A stretch of 64,000 nt of DNA, from contig NZ_JH636445.1 in NCBI RefSeq assembly GCF_000255705.1, positions 420,103-484,102 on the forward strand, given 5' to 3'. The DNA is from Zavarzinella formosa DSM 19928 (lineage in GTDB: Bacteria > Planctomycetota > Planctomycetia > Gemmatales > Gemmataceae). The position numbers were made by a program, and so were the translations under genes. This document shows, piece by piece, positions 43,288-52,526 of the stretch (its first letter is position 1; every line of letters begins with the position of its first letter). Under the pieces are notes generated by a model. The model was not told the DNA's origin and did no database searches. It saw only the letters and a list, made by a program, of their open reading frames with translations.

Positions 43288-45093
43288 ATGAAACTATTCA
43301 CCTCATTTATTCCGCAAGTCCAGCACGTCCTCATTTACGGGCGATGGTTCACACCGTCAGTCGTTGTGCTGTTTCTCGGTCTCGAAATGTACGGCCGCAA
43401 AGCGTCTTCCGATGTGCATGACACGGTTGGCGCAGTCGTTTTCATGATGATTCTGGGCGGGATCACCATTCGCCATCGGGCTAATCCGATCGGTTGGGTC
43501 AAGCGTCTCGGGGCCATGACTTGGCTCGTCGCTCGGTCCGGCGACCGGTTCAAACTCGAACTCGGGCCGGATCTCAAGGGAAGCCCCAAACTGCCCCGGC
43601 GTCTGCCGTTGGGTTATTACCTCGTCGTGCTGGCTTTGTCCGTCTGGCTGACGGCGGCGGCAACGGTCTGGTGGTTCTTTCCCCTCGGATGGCGCCCCCA
43701 ATTGGTGTTTGTCACCTATACGGGTTACCTGGCGGTCATGAGCGTCCTGTGGGGCATGATTTTCGTGGCCTCTTTGGGCGGGGTTTATTTCCCCATCATG
43801 CTCCTTACCCGGCTGGCCCGCGGCGAGGGGCAGACCGACTTTAAGATGAGTCGGCGACAATTGATTTTCCTTGTCAGCTATCTCGCGATAACAACCGGGG
43901 CGGCTTGGTATCTGCCGATCTGGCCGACACTGGTGTTTTCAGCCCTTTGCTGGTTAAGCGTGGTTGGTCTTCTTCTGATGCCGAGACGACCGGCGGCCGT
44001 GCAATTACTGTGGCGATATCCCGGCGGTTGGGCACGCTGCGTTTCCCCGCGTCGGTTTCTGCTGGCCGCGACCACCGTGGCCGTGCTGTTGCTGACGGCG
44101 ATTGTCGTTTCGGCCTCCGGCGGGGGATTGTTCGGTGTGACTCCCGACGCCTCGGCCACCAGCATGCCCCTGACCATCGTGATGGGAAACTGGCTCGCCT
44201 GGCTGACCCCCGGCTTCCTCGCCTCCATGCTGTCGTTTGTCTACCTGACATGGAAAAACGATCCGGCTCAGCGTCGGCAGCCGGCATTGGCCATCTCCGG
44301 CGCGACCGAGGATTTGCATAAAAAACTCCGGCGGCTTGCCCGGCGAAATGGCTGGGACATCCATTTTGACACGGCCGAGCCTCATGATGTGAAACTCCGG
44401 TTGGTCCCGGAAAAACAATCCGAGGCTTTGGAGTTTGAACCCGGCTGGCCGCTGGCCGTGAGTTTGACGGACTTGGAAGGGAAACTGGTCTTCGAGCGGG
44501 CCGCCCGCCGGGACGAGATCCAGTTGCGCCGGGCGTTTCTCCGAGGTTTGGAAACACTGATGAAACGGGCGAAAAATCGCACGTCAGCCGGCGGTTGCGG
44601 ATATTGGTTTGCCCCGCACTTGTGGTTTATCGTCGGGCTGACACGGGACGAAGTGATTGGCGTGGACGAAGAACCCGCCTTCCTGACGGAAATTGTCGGA
44701 CCCACTTATGCCGAGGTGTTTGGCCTGCCGGTCAGACAATACGTTTATGGTCTGCTCAAGGGCTTGCAGGTTGACTTGATATTCATGGAAGACGGGGTCA
44801 ACCATCGCACGATGGTTCGCCTCTGGCGGCGGCTCTTTGAGTTGTCTGACAAGTCCAACGGCCAGCGACGGGCAGAGGATGTCCACTTCCAAGGGATGCC
44901 CAAAATCCGCGTGTTGTTCCACGATTTCGACGTGGACGAGCCGTTTAGATCGAGCAAATACCCGGAGCCGAAGTTTACGCCGCTCGGCCGTCTTCGCGTG
45001 ATGCACGTGTTTCGTGATCGTGGCGAACACGAGGAGATTTCGGATCTGCCGTCCAGTTTTGACGAGAACCCGGTTCCGTGTTTGGTGGGATAA
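43288..45093 (+). CDS. Multi-pass membrane protein of unknown function
   Basis: 601 residues from the ATG at 43288; a GTG four codons upstream is an alternative. At least eight hydrophobic segments lie in the first 330 residues, for example YYLVVLALSVWLTAAATVWW and LLAATTVAVLLLTAIVVSAS. The C-terminal 270 residues are soluble (EDLHKKLRRLARRNGWDIHF, then GYWFAPHLWFIVGLTRDE). No family recognised. A hairpin lies just after the stop. Confidence 0.8.
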   Translation: MKLFTSFIPQVQHVLIYGRWFTPSVVVLFLGLEMYGRKASSDVHDTVGAVVFMMILGGITIRHRANPIGWVKRLGAMTWLVARSGDRFKLELGPDLKGSPKLPRRLPLGYYLVVLALSVWLTAAATVWWFFPLGWRPQLVFVTYTGYLAVMSVLWGMIFVASLGGVYFPIMLLTRLARGEGQTDFKMSRRQLIFLVSYLAITTGAAWYLPIWPTLVFSALCWLSVVGLLLMPRRPAAVQLLWRYPGGWARCVSPRRFLLAATTVAVLLLTAIVVSASGGGLFGVTPDASATSMPLTIVMGNWLAWLTPGFLASMLSFVYLTWKNDPAQRRQPALAISGATEDLHKKLRRLARRNGWDIHFDTAEPHDVKLRLVPEKQSEALEFEPGWPLAVSLTDLEGKLVFERAARRDEIQLRRAFLRGLETLMKRAKNRTSAGGCGYWFAPHLWFIVGLTRDEVIGVDEEPAFLTEIVGPTYAEVFGLPVRQYVYGLLKGLQVDLIFMEDGVNHRTMVRLWRRLFELSDKSNGQRRAEDVHFQGMPKIRVLFHDFDVDEPFRSSKYPEPKFTPLGRLRVMHVFRDRGEHEEISDLPSSFDENPVPCLVG

Positions 45094-45098
45094 GCAAT

Positions 45099-45120
45099 GC
45101 CCGGCGAAATATCGCCGGGC
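45099..45120. terminator. GC-rich hairpin between convergent genes
   Basis: A 9-bp perfect stem (45099-45107 with 45112-45120) around an AATA loop, 5 bp after the membrane protein stop and 14 bp before the end of the convergent aminotransferase gene. No T-run follows on either strand; the position suggests shared transcription ending. Confidence 0.5.
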
Positions 45121-45134
45121 GGTCCGTCAAGTCA

Positions 45135-46274
45135 TCACTTCGCGGCCAAGGCCTTTTGGGCGGCGGCGACACCGGCCCCCGCTTCTAGTTTGAATCCGGC
45201 GTCGAGCAACGCCAGTTCCAAGGCGGAGATGGCGCCGATCACGTCGAAGGCATCCACGTAACCCATGTGGGAAAGCCGCCAGATTTTCCCCTTCATGTCG
45301 TCCTGCCCGTTGGCGAGCTTGTAGCCGTATTTCTTTTCCAAGTTCTTCAACAGATCGTTCCCGTCGATTCCAGCCGGGACTTTGATGACTGTCAGCCCGC
45401 TGTTGGGCCGCTCGGCGAAGAGTTCCAACCCCATCGCGGCAACAGCCGCGCGAGCGGCGGCGCCCATCTTGTTGTGCCGGGCCCAGAGGTTTTCGATCCC
45501 CTCGGCCTTGATCTTCCGAAGGCTGACCAGTTGAGCCTTGATGAGCGTGTTCGCCGGCGTGAACGGCGTGTCGAATTCCGGGAGCTTGGCCTTGTAACGC
45601 TTAAGATCGAAGTAGAAGGTCTTCGAGGCTTTGTTGCCCTCGATCACCTTCCACGCCTTCGGGCTGACCGACACATACGCCAAGCCCGGCGGCAGCATGA
45701 GGGCTTTTTGCGATCCGGTCACAAGGATGTCCACGTTCCATTTGTCCGTGTGGCATTCCATCGCTCCGAGACCGCTGATGCCGTCAACGACCAGCAGGGC
45801 ATTTGTCTTGGCGACGATCTTGCCGAAGGCTTCGATGTCGTGACCCACGCCCGTGGAGGTTTCGCTGAGGGTGGAGAAAACGGCCACCGTGTCCGGATGC
45901 TCGGCAAGGGCGGCTTCTAGCTGGGCCGGTTGCACGGCTTTGCCGTAGGGAACCTCGACGGCGACGATGTTGATGCCGAAGCCCTTCATCACGCCCCGCC
46001 ACCGCTCGCCCCAACGGCCGGCCGTGAGGAGGATGGCCTTTTGCCCCGGCGCTAGCACGTTGGAGACGGCCGCTTCCATCCCGCCCGTGCCGGAACTGGT
46101 CAGCACGATCACGTCATTCGTTGTCTGATAGACGTACTTCAGGTTTTCGATGACTTCCGCAAGGGCCGCCTTTTGTTCGGACGTGCGGTGATAGGTGACC
46201 GGCTTCGCCAGTTCCAAAAGGGTTTCCTCGGGAACCGGGGTCGGTCCGGGGGTGAAGAGGCGGGACTTTGGCAT
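45135..46274 (-). CDS. Class V aminotransferase, alanine/serine--glyoxylate type
   Basis: 379 residues. PLP enzyme of the alanine-glyoxylate/serine-pyruvate aminotransferase group: FTPGPTPVPEETL at the start, SSGTGGMEAAVSNVL, the cofactor Asp in LLVVDGISGLGAME, and the PLP Lys in VTGSQKALMLPPG. The C-terminal domain shows GKIWRLSHMGYVDAFDVIG. It likely interconverts glyoxylate and glycine with alanine or serine. A TATAAT box lies upstream on the minus strand. Confidence 0.9.
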   Translation of the reverse strand: MPKSRLFTPGPTPVPEETLLELAKPVTYHRTSEQKAALAEVIENLKYVYQTTNDVIVLTSSGTGGMEAAVSNVLAPGQKAILLTAGRWGERWRGVMKGFGINIVAVEVPYGKAVQPAQLEAALAEHPDTVAVFSTLSETSTGVGHDIEAFGKIVAKTNALLVVDGISGLGAMECHTDKWNVDILVTGSQKALMLPPGLAYVSVSPKAWKVIEGNKASKTFYFDLKRYKAKLPEFDTPFTPANTLIKAQLVSLRKIKAEGIENLWARHNKMGAAARAAVAAMGLELFAERPNSGLTVIKVPAGIDGNDLLKNLEKKYGYKLANGQDDMKGKIWRLSHMGYVDAFDVIGAISALELALLDAGFKLEAGAGVAAAQKALAAK

Positions 46275-46321
46275 CGGGAGAATTTCCTTGACAACAGGGA
46301 CACTAAACGTTCTGACCGAAA

Positions 46322-46327
46322 ATTATA
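46322..46327 (-). promoter_or_regulatory. Candidate -10 box of the aminotransferase gene
   Basis: A perfect TATAAT on the minus strand, 48 bp upstream of the ATG at 46274. The hexamer at -35 spacing is a poor match. Confidence 0.33.
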
Positions 46328-46525
46328 GCGATTGACAACCGGTCGTCTGTCGGTGAACCTTTTTCCCGAAGGAATGCTCTAACTCTGCGGTCGCGGAAGG
46401 TTTCCAAACCAAAAAATCTTCCACATTTGGCGATGTGCCGCCCGCCGGGAGAGTGTACCATGTCACCGAGTGCAAACGACTCATCGACGCTTCGGTTTCC
46501 ACAACCCTTACCGATGAGGTGGCTT

Positions 46526-46891
46526 ATGTCACGCCGCGACCCCAATCATAAACACATGCCGCGTCCCTCCGGCTTGCCGAATTTCACTCCCCGCGCGGAC
46601 CGAAAAACCTTGCAACTGTGCGCCCAAGTGAAGGACGCCTTGCACTGGGTTCTCGGATCCGTTTCGGAGCGAAAAGACGACGTTCTGCTGCTTTGCAGCG
46701 TCGAGGCCGTCGAACCGCTGCCGGGGGGCAACCGGATGCTGGTGAAAATCGCCGTTCCGCCCGAAGTGGCCTTGAGCAAAGTGACCGACCAGCTTGCCGA
46801 ATCGGCCTCGGCCCTTCGCATGGAGGTTGGTCAGGCGATCACCCGCCGCCGGGTGCCTGAATTGCTGTTCCTGCCGGTCCATCCCGGCTGA
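46526..46891 (+). CDS. rbfA: Ribosome-binding factor A-like protein
   Basis: 121 residues from the ATG at 46526, with GAGGTGG in RBS position; the frame is open further upstream without resemblance. The pattern LCAQVKDALHWVLGSVSERK followed by strands (LLLCSVEAVEPLPGGNRMLV) and the ending ALRMEVGQAITRRRVPELLF matches the KH-like RbfA fold and its usual end. RbfA helps mature the 30S subunit. It usually sits near infB and truB; here it stands alone, so the call is moderate. Confidence 0.65.
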   Translation: MSRRDPNHKHMPRPSGLPNFTPRADRKTLQLCAQVKDALHWVLGSVSERKDDVLLLCSVEAVEPLPGGNRMLVKIAVPPEVALSKVTDQLAESASALRMEVGQAITRRRVPELLFLPVHPG

Positions 46892-46905
46892 TTTTGATGA
46901 TGATG

Positions 46906-46960
46906 CCGGATGTTCGGGATACAACGGTTGCGAGGTGTCCCGAACATCCGGTTTCTTTTT
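46906..46960 (+). terminator. Intrinsic terminator after rbfA
   Basis: A perfect 14-bp stem (46906-46919 with 46938-46951) with an 18-base loop, followed by TTTCTTTTT (46952-46960). It ends 2 bases before the ATG of the DsbB-like gene. Confidence 0.8.
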
Positions 46961-46961
46961 C

Positions 46962-47513
46962 ATGGCTTCCACGTCAGCCACAAATCGTTCCCGTCTGGCG
47001 ACACTGGCCGCCCTTATTGCCGCATCGGCTTCCACCCTTGGCAGTTTGTATCTGAGTCTTGGCCTCGGGTTGATTGCCTGTCCGCTTTGCTTTTATCAAC
47101 GATGTTTTGCGATGGCCGTGCTGGCGATGCTTGCCGTCGGTTATTGCTCCCCCGCCAGATCATTCGGCCAATTGAACATTCTCGCGTTGGGGCCAACGGT
47201 GGCCGGTGGCGTGGTCGCGGCCGTGCATACCTATTTTGACGCTATTGGTCAGCAAATCTGCCCGGATGGGTTGTTCGGGATTGGCAAAACCGCTCAACAG
47301 TCGTTGGCGTCTTACATCTTGATTGGCATCCCTCTGGCGATTGGGGTGGAACTGGATCGCCGGGCGGGATGCACGACCCGTTTCGCTGTTCTGCTCGCGG
47401 TAGTCTTGGGTGGAACATTGGCGTTCGCGTGTGTGATTGCCTCGCCGCAGCCGCCGTTTCTGGCCGAACATCATCCTCTGATGTGCTACCGGCCGATTCC
47501 GGCCGCCGAGTGA
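46962..47513 (+). CDS. DsbB-like disulfide bond formation protein
   Basis: 183 residues. Four hydrophobic helices. The first periplasm-facing cysteine pair is in LIACPLCFYQRCFAMAVLAM, the CxxC-x2-QR signature of DsbB. A later Cys lies in QQICPDG, and another near the C-terminus (MCYRPIP), so the second redox pair is less clear. DsbB reoxidises DsbA and passes electrons to quinone. The ATG follows immediately after the T-tract of a terminator and has no visible ribosome-binding site. Confidence 0.78.
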   Translation: MASTSATNRSRLATLAALIAASASTLGSLYLSLGLGLIACPLCFYQRCFAMAVLAMLAVGYCSPARSFGQLNILALGPTVAGGVVAAVHTYFDAIGQQICPDGLFGIGKTAQQSLASYILIGIPLAIGVELDRRAGCTTRFAVLLAVVLGGTLAFACVIASPQPPFLAEHHPLMCYRPIPAAE

Positions 47514-47598
47514 AATTCTGATTCCCTTCAGCCGTGCGCTATGCTTCGCGGGGCGGTTCGCTTATCATTTTCGTTGCCTTCCCCAGGGATCTCACCAC

Positions 47599-49986
47599 AT
47601 GCGTAGCCTCTTCACGCTGGCCCTCGGTTGCCTGCTTTTTTCCCCGGCCATTGCCCCGGCGAAGATCACCAAACCGGTGACGCTCGAACAGGTCGTCAAG
47701 GAGCAGCCATTGATCCTCACCGTCAAGGTGGGTGAATGGCTGCCGGACAAACCCGGCATGGTCTTGGTTCCCGTCGAAGTCCTCAAAGGAAAATTTGCCT
47801 TCGAGCGAATTCCCGTCGCCTTGGCCGGAGACAAGGAGGCGAACGACGAAAAGCAAGTTCCCAAGCTCCTCGAACGACTCGACAAAGATGTGACGCTATT
47901 GATCTTCGCCACACAACGCGGCAAAGTCTTTGACGCCATCGGCTATGTGAACGGCACCTGGCTCCACTTCGCCGGGAATGTTGAACAACAAGATGGCAAA
48001 GATGTGACCCGCTGGCGGTTCACCCATGCCGAAACCTATTTCACCCGCACCTTCAAGGGAACGACGGAAGAGCTTCTGAAGGCGGTGCAGGAGGGATTGA
48101 AAGGCAACAAACTCCCGGCGTATGACGAAACCGCCGAGCCGGGTTTCGGGCCGCCGCTGAAGAAGAAGCAATCTTCGGCAAAGTCGGGTTACACGCCGTT
48201 GGGAGTGATTCAACTCCCGTTCATCGGATTGATCGTCGCCCTCGCGGCCCTCTTCCCCACGGTATTTGGCGGGTTGGCCTTGATGATGAAACGGTGGGTG
48301 GCGGCTCTTTCTGTGGGAAGTTTTGTCACCATCCTCACGGCTCTTTACCTGTATTTCCCCCATTGGATTCGCTGGAGCGGCCTCACGACATTTTCGCGAG
48401 TCTGGTTCGCGTGTGCCGGGATGGCCGGGATCGGGGCGATGTGGTCGATCCGACGCTATCGACTGGCGACGAAAGAGAACCGGACCGAAGAGTTCCAACC
48501 CCGATATCTGGACCGCGTCGGCCTTGCGGCCGTGCTTGGATTGATCGCCGTGATGGTGTTGTCGGCGGTGGCTTTCAAATGGTCGCTGCGGGAATCGCCG
48601 TTTCTGGAATCGATCCTGCTGGCCGTGCCGGCAACCGCCTGCTTGGGGACGATTTTGCTGGCGTGGTTCCGCAAGGAGACAACGCCGGTGGCCGTCTCCA
48701 CGGAAACCATCGGGTTGTGGGCGGGGGGCTTTGCTTGTGCGATGGCCGGGATGTTTTTCCTCTCGACATCCGGTTATCAGGTGCCGACCAATTACGGCAA
48801 GGCGGAGGTGAAGTTGCAGGAAGAAGCTCTGTGGGTGTTTCAACCGGCCGAAGGGGGCGAGGTGGTTTCTTCTCCGTTGGTGGTGGGGGACCGCGTTTAC
48901 GTAGCGGTTCACCATCGGCAGGGATTCACCCAGTACGGCCGGATTTATGCTCTCGAACGCGACACCGGAAAACAGATTTGGGAGTTCGACGACGAAGGGG
49001 CCATGAAGCCGATTTTCTGTTCCCCCACCAGTGACGGCGACGCCCTGTTCATCGGCGAAGGATATCACACGGATCGCGATTCCAAGCTTTATTGCATCGA
49101 CTTGGAAACCGGCAAAAAGCGTTGGGAATTCAAAACGGACAGCCACACTGAATCAACACCGGCGACAGACGGCAAACGCGTCGTCTTCGGTGCCGGTGAT
49201 GATGGCGTCTATTGTCTGGACGCGAAGACTGGCGAAAAGCTTTGGCAATTCACCGGCGAAAATGGCTTGCATGTGGACGCCAACGTGCTGCTTGCCGGCG
49301 ACCGGGTATACGCCGGGAGCGGGACGAGTCAGCGACGCAACACGAACCGCATCTTCTGCCTTGATGTGAAGACCGGCAACGAAATCTGGGGCGAGAATAT
49401 CGAGTATTCTTGTTGGGGTTCTCCGAACATCGGCGCCAGAAATGTTTTCTTCGCCACCGGCAACGGGACGCTTTCGGTTGATCGCGATCCCAAAGTGGGC
49501 GTGGTCTTGTGCCGGGATGCGGCCACCGGGGCGGCCGTCTGGCAGCGGGCGTTGCCGAACAGTCTGGTGTGTCAGCCGGCCTTGGATCGTTACCAAGTGT
49601 ATGTCGGCAGCCGGGACGGGAAACTCTATGCGCTGGACCGCCGCACGGGCGAGGAGATTTGGTCCCGCGATCTCGGCAGTCCGGTGCTTGCCTCGCCGGT
49701 GGTCGTCGCCGATCCGAAGACAAAAGTGGCCGAGGTGATCTATGCCCAAAATCATGAGGGCTTGTTGATGGCGGTTTCCCCGCTGAACGGCCAGCCGTTT
49801 TGGTCGCTCGATTTTCGCAGCCTGACGCAACAACCCTACGCGGACACCGTGACCATTCCCGCCGTGCTTCGCGAAGAAAACGACGGAAAACGCTCTCGCC
49901 GCTTGTTTGTCGGCTTGGGGTATGGCCTCAGCGCCTCGGCCTCTCCGACCGCCCGTTTGTATTGCCTCCGCGACACATCTGAGTGA
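47599..49986 (+). CDS. Multi-TM protein fused to a PQQ-type beta-propeller
   Basis: 795 residues. Signal peptide (SLFTLALGCLLFSPAIAPA), a soluble N-terminal domain of about 190 residues, then about six hydrophobic segments (200-395; for example FIGLIVALAALFPTVFGGLA and LAAVLGLIAVMVLSAVAFKW). From about 410 to the end is a BamB/PQQ-like propeller with repeats such as IYALERDTGKQIWEF, LYCIDLETGKKRWEF, VYCLDAKTGEKLWQF and LYALDRRTGEEIW. The propeller repeats are unmistakable; the role is not. The next gene starts 10 bp downstream. Confidence 0.82.
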   Translation: MRSLFTLALGCLLFSPAIAPAKITKPVTLEQVVKEQPLILTVKVGEWLPDKPGMVLVPVEVLKGKFAFERIPVALAGDKEANDEKQVPKLLERLDKDVTLLIFATQRGKVFDAIGYVNGTWLHFAGNVEQQDGKDVTRWRFTHAETYFTRTFKGTTEELLKAVQEGLKGNKLPAYDETAEPGFGPPLKKKQSSAKSGYTPLGVIQLPFIGLIVALAALFPTVFGGLALMMKRWVAALSVGSFVTILTALYLYFPHWIRWSGLTTFSRVWFACAGMAGIGAMWSIRRYRLATKENRTEEFQPRYLDRVGLAAVLGLIAVMVLSAVAFKWSLRESPFLESILLAVPATACLGTILLAWFRKETTPVAVSTETIGLWAGGFACAMAGMFFLSTSGYQVPTNYGKAEVKLQEEALWVFQPAEGGEVVSSPLVVGDRVYVAVHHRQGFTQYGRIYALERDTGKQIWEFDDEGAMKPIFCSPTSDGDALFIGEGYHTDRDSKLYCIDLETGKKRWEFKTDSHTESTPATDGKRVVFGAGDDGVYCLDAKTGEKLWQFTGENGLHVDANVLLAGDRVYAGSGTSQRRNTNRIFCLDVKTGNEIWGENIEYSCWGSPNIGARNVFFATGNGTLSVDRDPKVGVVLCRDAATGAAVWQRALPNSLVCQPALDRYQVYVGSRDGKLYALDRRTGEEIWSRDLGSPVLASPVVVADPKTKVAEVIYAQNHEGLLMAVSPLNGQPFWSLDFRSLTQQPYADTVTIPAVLREENDGKRSRRLFVGLGYGLSASASPTARLYCLRDTSE

Positions 49987-49996
49987 TCTCTCTCCC

Positions 49997-52438
49997 ATGC
50001 AAGACGTGATTTTCTTCGCGGATATCTCCCCGGCCGACGCGGAGAATGTCGGCGGCAAAGGCTTCAGCCTCGGTCGAACCTCGCAGTCCGGTTTGCCGGT
50101 GCCGCCGGGGTTTTGTGTCACCGCCGATGCCTATCGGCAAAACGGCCAGACCCATCAACGGATCAACGATGATTTATGGATGAAAATCGCCGCGGCCTAT
50201 CGCCGTCTTGGTGAAGGTGTCGTGGCGGTGCGCTCCAGCGCCACGGCCGAGGACGGGGCTGAGGCCAGTTTCGCCGGGCAGCAAGAAACCATTCTCGGCG
50301 TCGATGGCGAATCAGCCTTGCGGGGTGCCATCGAAAAATGTTGGGCATCTTTGCATACGGAACGGGCGAAGGCTTATCGCATTCGGCAGGGTGTCGATGA
50401 GGCAACATTGGCGATGGCCGTCGTCGTTCAGCGGTTGGTCGATGCCGAGGTGGCCGGGGTGATGTTCACGGTTGATCCGTGGGATGCGACCGGAAAGCAT
50501 CTTCGCATCGAAGCCTCGTGGGGCTTGGGCGAGGCCGTGGTTTCCGGCCGGGTGACGCCGGATCGATTCCAAGTGAACCGGGAAACCGGGGCCATTGCCG
50601 AGCAAGCCGCCGGGATCAAACAAGTGCGGATCGACCGGCACGGGGAGAGCCACGTCTCGGCCGAATTAAGTCGGGCGATTTGTCTCAATGAATCGCAGGT
50701 CCGCGATCTCGCGGATCTCGCCCGCCGGGTGGAGGCGTTTTACGGCGAACCTCGGGACATCGAATGGGCCATCACTGGCGGAGCTTGCTGGCTATTACAA
50801 GCTAGGCCAATTACGACGGTTTCGGCCGTTGAACGTGAGAAGGCCAGGGTTGAAACGATTGCCCGTCTGAAAAAATTGGTCGAGCCACGCGGGACGGTGT
50901 GGAGCCACACCAATCTCAAGGAAATTCTGAAAACGCCAACGCCGATGACGTGGTCGATCGTCGGTGGATTTCTGCTCTCCGGGGGCGGCGGCACCGGGAA
51001 GATGTTCCGGGATGTCGGCTACCAACCCGACCCGGCGTTGGAATCGACCTCCGCGTATGATCTCATCGGCGGCCGGCCGTATCTGAATCTGGCGAGAGAA
51101 CCCCGGTTGCAATATGCCAAGCCGGTTTTCAAATATCCCTTGGAGAAATACAAGGAATTCCCGCATCACGCCTTGAATCCCCAACCGGACACGACACGGA
51201 TGCACGGGGGACTCGGCAAATGGCTCCGTATCTTCGGCATGTTAAAAATTGCCGCCAAAGTTGCTTCGGGAAGCAAGACTTTCGCGGAAGAACTGCGGTC
51301 CAAGATCATCCCCGCCTATCAGGCATACCTTGCGCCAATAGCCGCCGAAGAGATTGGCGATTGCGAATCGAAACACTTGCTCGCCTCGTTGCGGGAGTTA
51401 ATCACCCGCACACTTGTTGACTTCGCGGCCGAGAGTTTGAAGCCCACGCTGTACACCGATTATTCGTGGAAGTTTCTCGAACAACAATTCATCAAATCCT
51501 TCGGCTCAGAACGCTCGGTCGAGATGATGAACCGTCTCAGCCAGGGAGTGAAGCCGGACCCGGAGGCCGATTTTCCATCGGCCATGCGAGAGGTTTCGCA
51601 AGGGAAACGAAGCCGGGAGGATTTCCTGAAACAGTTCGGCCATCGCGGGGCGAACGAGATGGAACTCTCGGCCGCTCGCTGGAGCGAAGACCCGGATTCT
51701 CTGAATCAACTTCTCTCCGGGCCGGGGACGCATGTCCCGGAAGTCAAACCCGAGGAAGTGTGGAGGGAAATCGCCGCCGAGGCGAAGTGGAACAGTTATC
51801 TGGCGAAGACCCTCGCCCATCACGCGGAACAAGTGCGGACGTACATCGGCCTTCGCGAAACGGGCAAGCATTATCTGATGCTCGGGTACTTTGAGATTCG
51901 TCGCCGCCTGATGGAACTTGACCGCCGATTCAATCTTCGCGGGGGTATTTTCTTCCTGACGCTCGACGAACTGACTGATTTGGTGAATGGCGCGGACATG
52001 ATCGCCCTCATCGCTGAACGCAAGCGAATCCGGCAGGTAGAACTGACACTGGACCTGCCGGCCGTGATCTTTGGCGATGATCTGGAAGCCATCGGTCGGC
52101 CACTGCCGATAGTGGAAGGGGCTTTCCAACTGACCGGGCTGGCGTTGTCGTCCGGCGTTGTCGAAGGTCCGGCCTTGGCGCTGACGGAACCGCTCACTAC
52201 GCCGCCGGAACCGGGCTATATCCTCGTTTGCCCCTCGACGGACCCGGCATGGGTGCCGTTGTTTGTCTCGGCCGCCGGGTTGGTGATGGAGTCTGGCGGG
52301 ACACTTTCGCACGGGGCCATTGTCGCCCGCGAGTTTGGCTTGCCCGCCGTCGCCGGCATCCCGGATTTGATGCGGCGAATCCAAACCGGCCAGCAAATCC
52401 GCGTGGACGGCGGCCGGGGCGTTGTAACGGTGCTGTAA
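49997..52438 (+). CDS. PEP/pyruvate-binding enzyme of rifampin phosphotransferase-like layout
   Basis: 813 residues from the ATG at 49997. The N-terminal ATP-grasp domain shows ENVGGKGFSLGRTSQSGLPV, VAVRSSATAEDGAEASFAGQ and FTVDPWDATGKHLRIEASWG. A helical central region (about 300-700) follows. The C-terminal swivelling domain carries the phospho-His motif SGGTLSHGAIVAREFGLP. ATP-grasp, then central domain, then His domain at the very end is the order of rifampin phosphotransferase and related dikinases, not PEP synthase, which ends in a PEP barrel. Substrate unknown. Confidence 0.85.
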   Translation: MQDVIFFADISPADAENVGGKGFSLGRTSQSGLPVPPGFCVTADAYRQNGQTHQRINDDLWMKIAAAYRRLGEGVVAVRSSATAEDGAEASFAGQQETILGVDGESALRGAIEKCWASLHTERAKAYRIRQGVDEATLAMAVVVQRLVDAEVAGVMFTVDPWDATGKHLRIEASWGLGEAVVSGRVTPDRFQVNRETGAIAEQAAGIKQVRIDRHGESHVSAELSRAICLNESQVRDLADLARRVEAFYGEPRDIEWAITGGACWLLQARPITTVSAVEREKARVETIARLKKLVEPRGTVWSHTNLKEILKTPTPMTWSIVGGFLLSGGGGTGKMFRDVGYQPDPALESTSAYDLIGGRPYLNLAREPRLQYAKPVFKYPLEKYKEFPHHALNPQPDTTRMHGGLGKWLRIFGMLKIAAKVASGSKTFAEELRSKIIPAYQAYLAPIAAEEIGDCESKHLLASLRELITRTLVDFAAESLKPTLYTDYSWKFLEQQFIKSFGSERSVEMMNRLSQGVKPDPEADFPSAMREVSQGKRSREDFLKQFGHRGANEMELSAARWSEDPDSLNQLLSGPGTHVPEVKPEEVWREIAAEAKWNSYLAKTLAHHAEQVRTYIGLRETGKHYLMLGYFEIRRRLMELDRRFNLRGGIFFLTLDELTDLVNGADMIALIAERKRIRQVELTLDLPAVIFGDDLEAIGRPLPIVEGAFQLTGLALSSGVVEGPALALTEPLTTPPEPGYILVCPSTDPAWVPLFVSAAGLVMESGGTLSHGAIVAREFGLPAVAGIPDLMRRIQTGQQIRVDGGRGVVTVL

Positions 52439-52526
52439 ACACTTTCCAACATCAGACAGACAAGACTCGTCCTCTCGGGTAGAGTGTGCCCATCGGGCTT
52501 CCACCTCTTCCTTTGAGAGAACAATC

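Noticed and set aside
47896..49146. A 416-codon open frame on the minus strand
   Set aside because: It is antisense to the PQQ-propeller protein; composition is Arg/His-rich and has no family motif.
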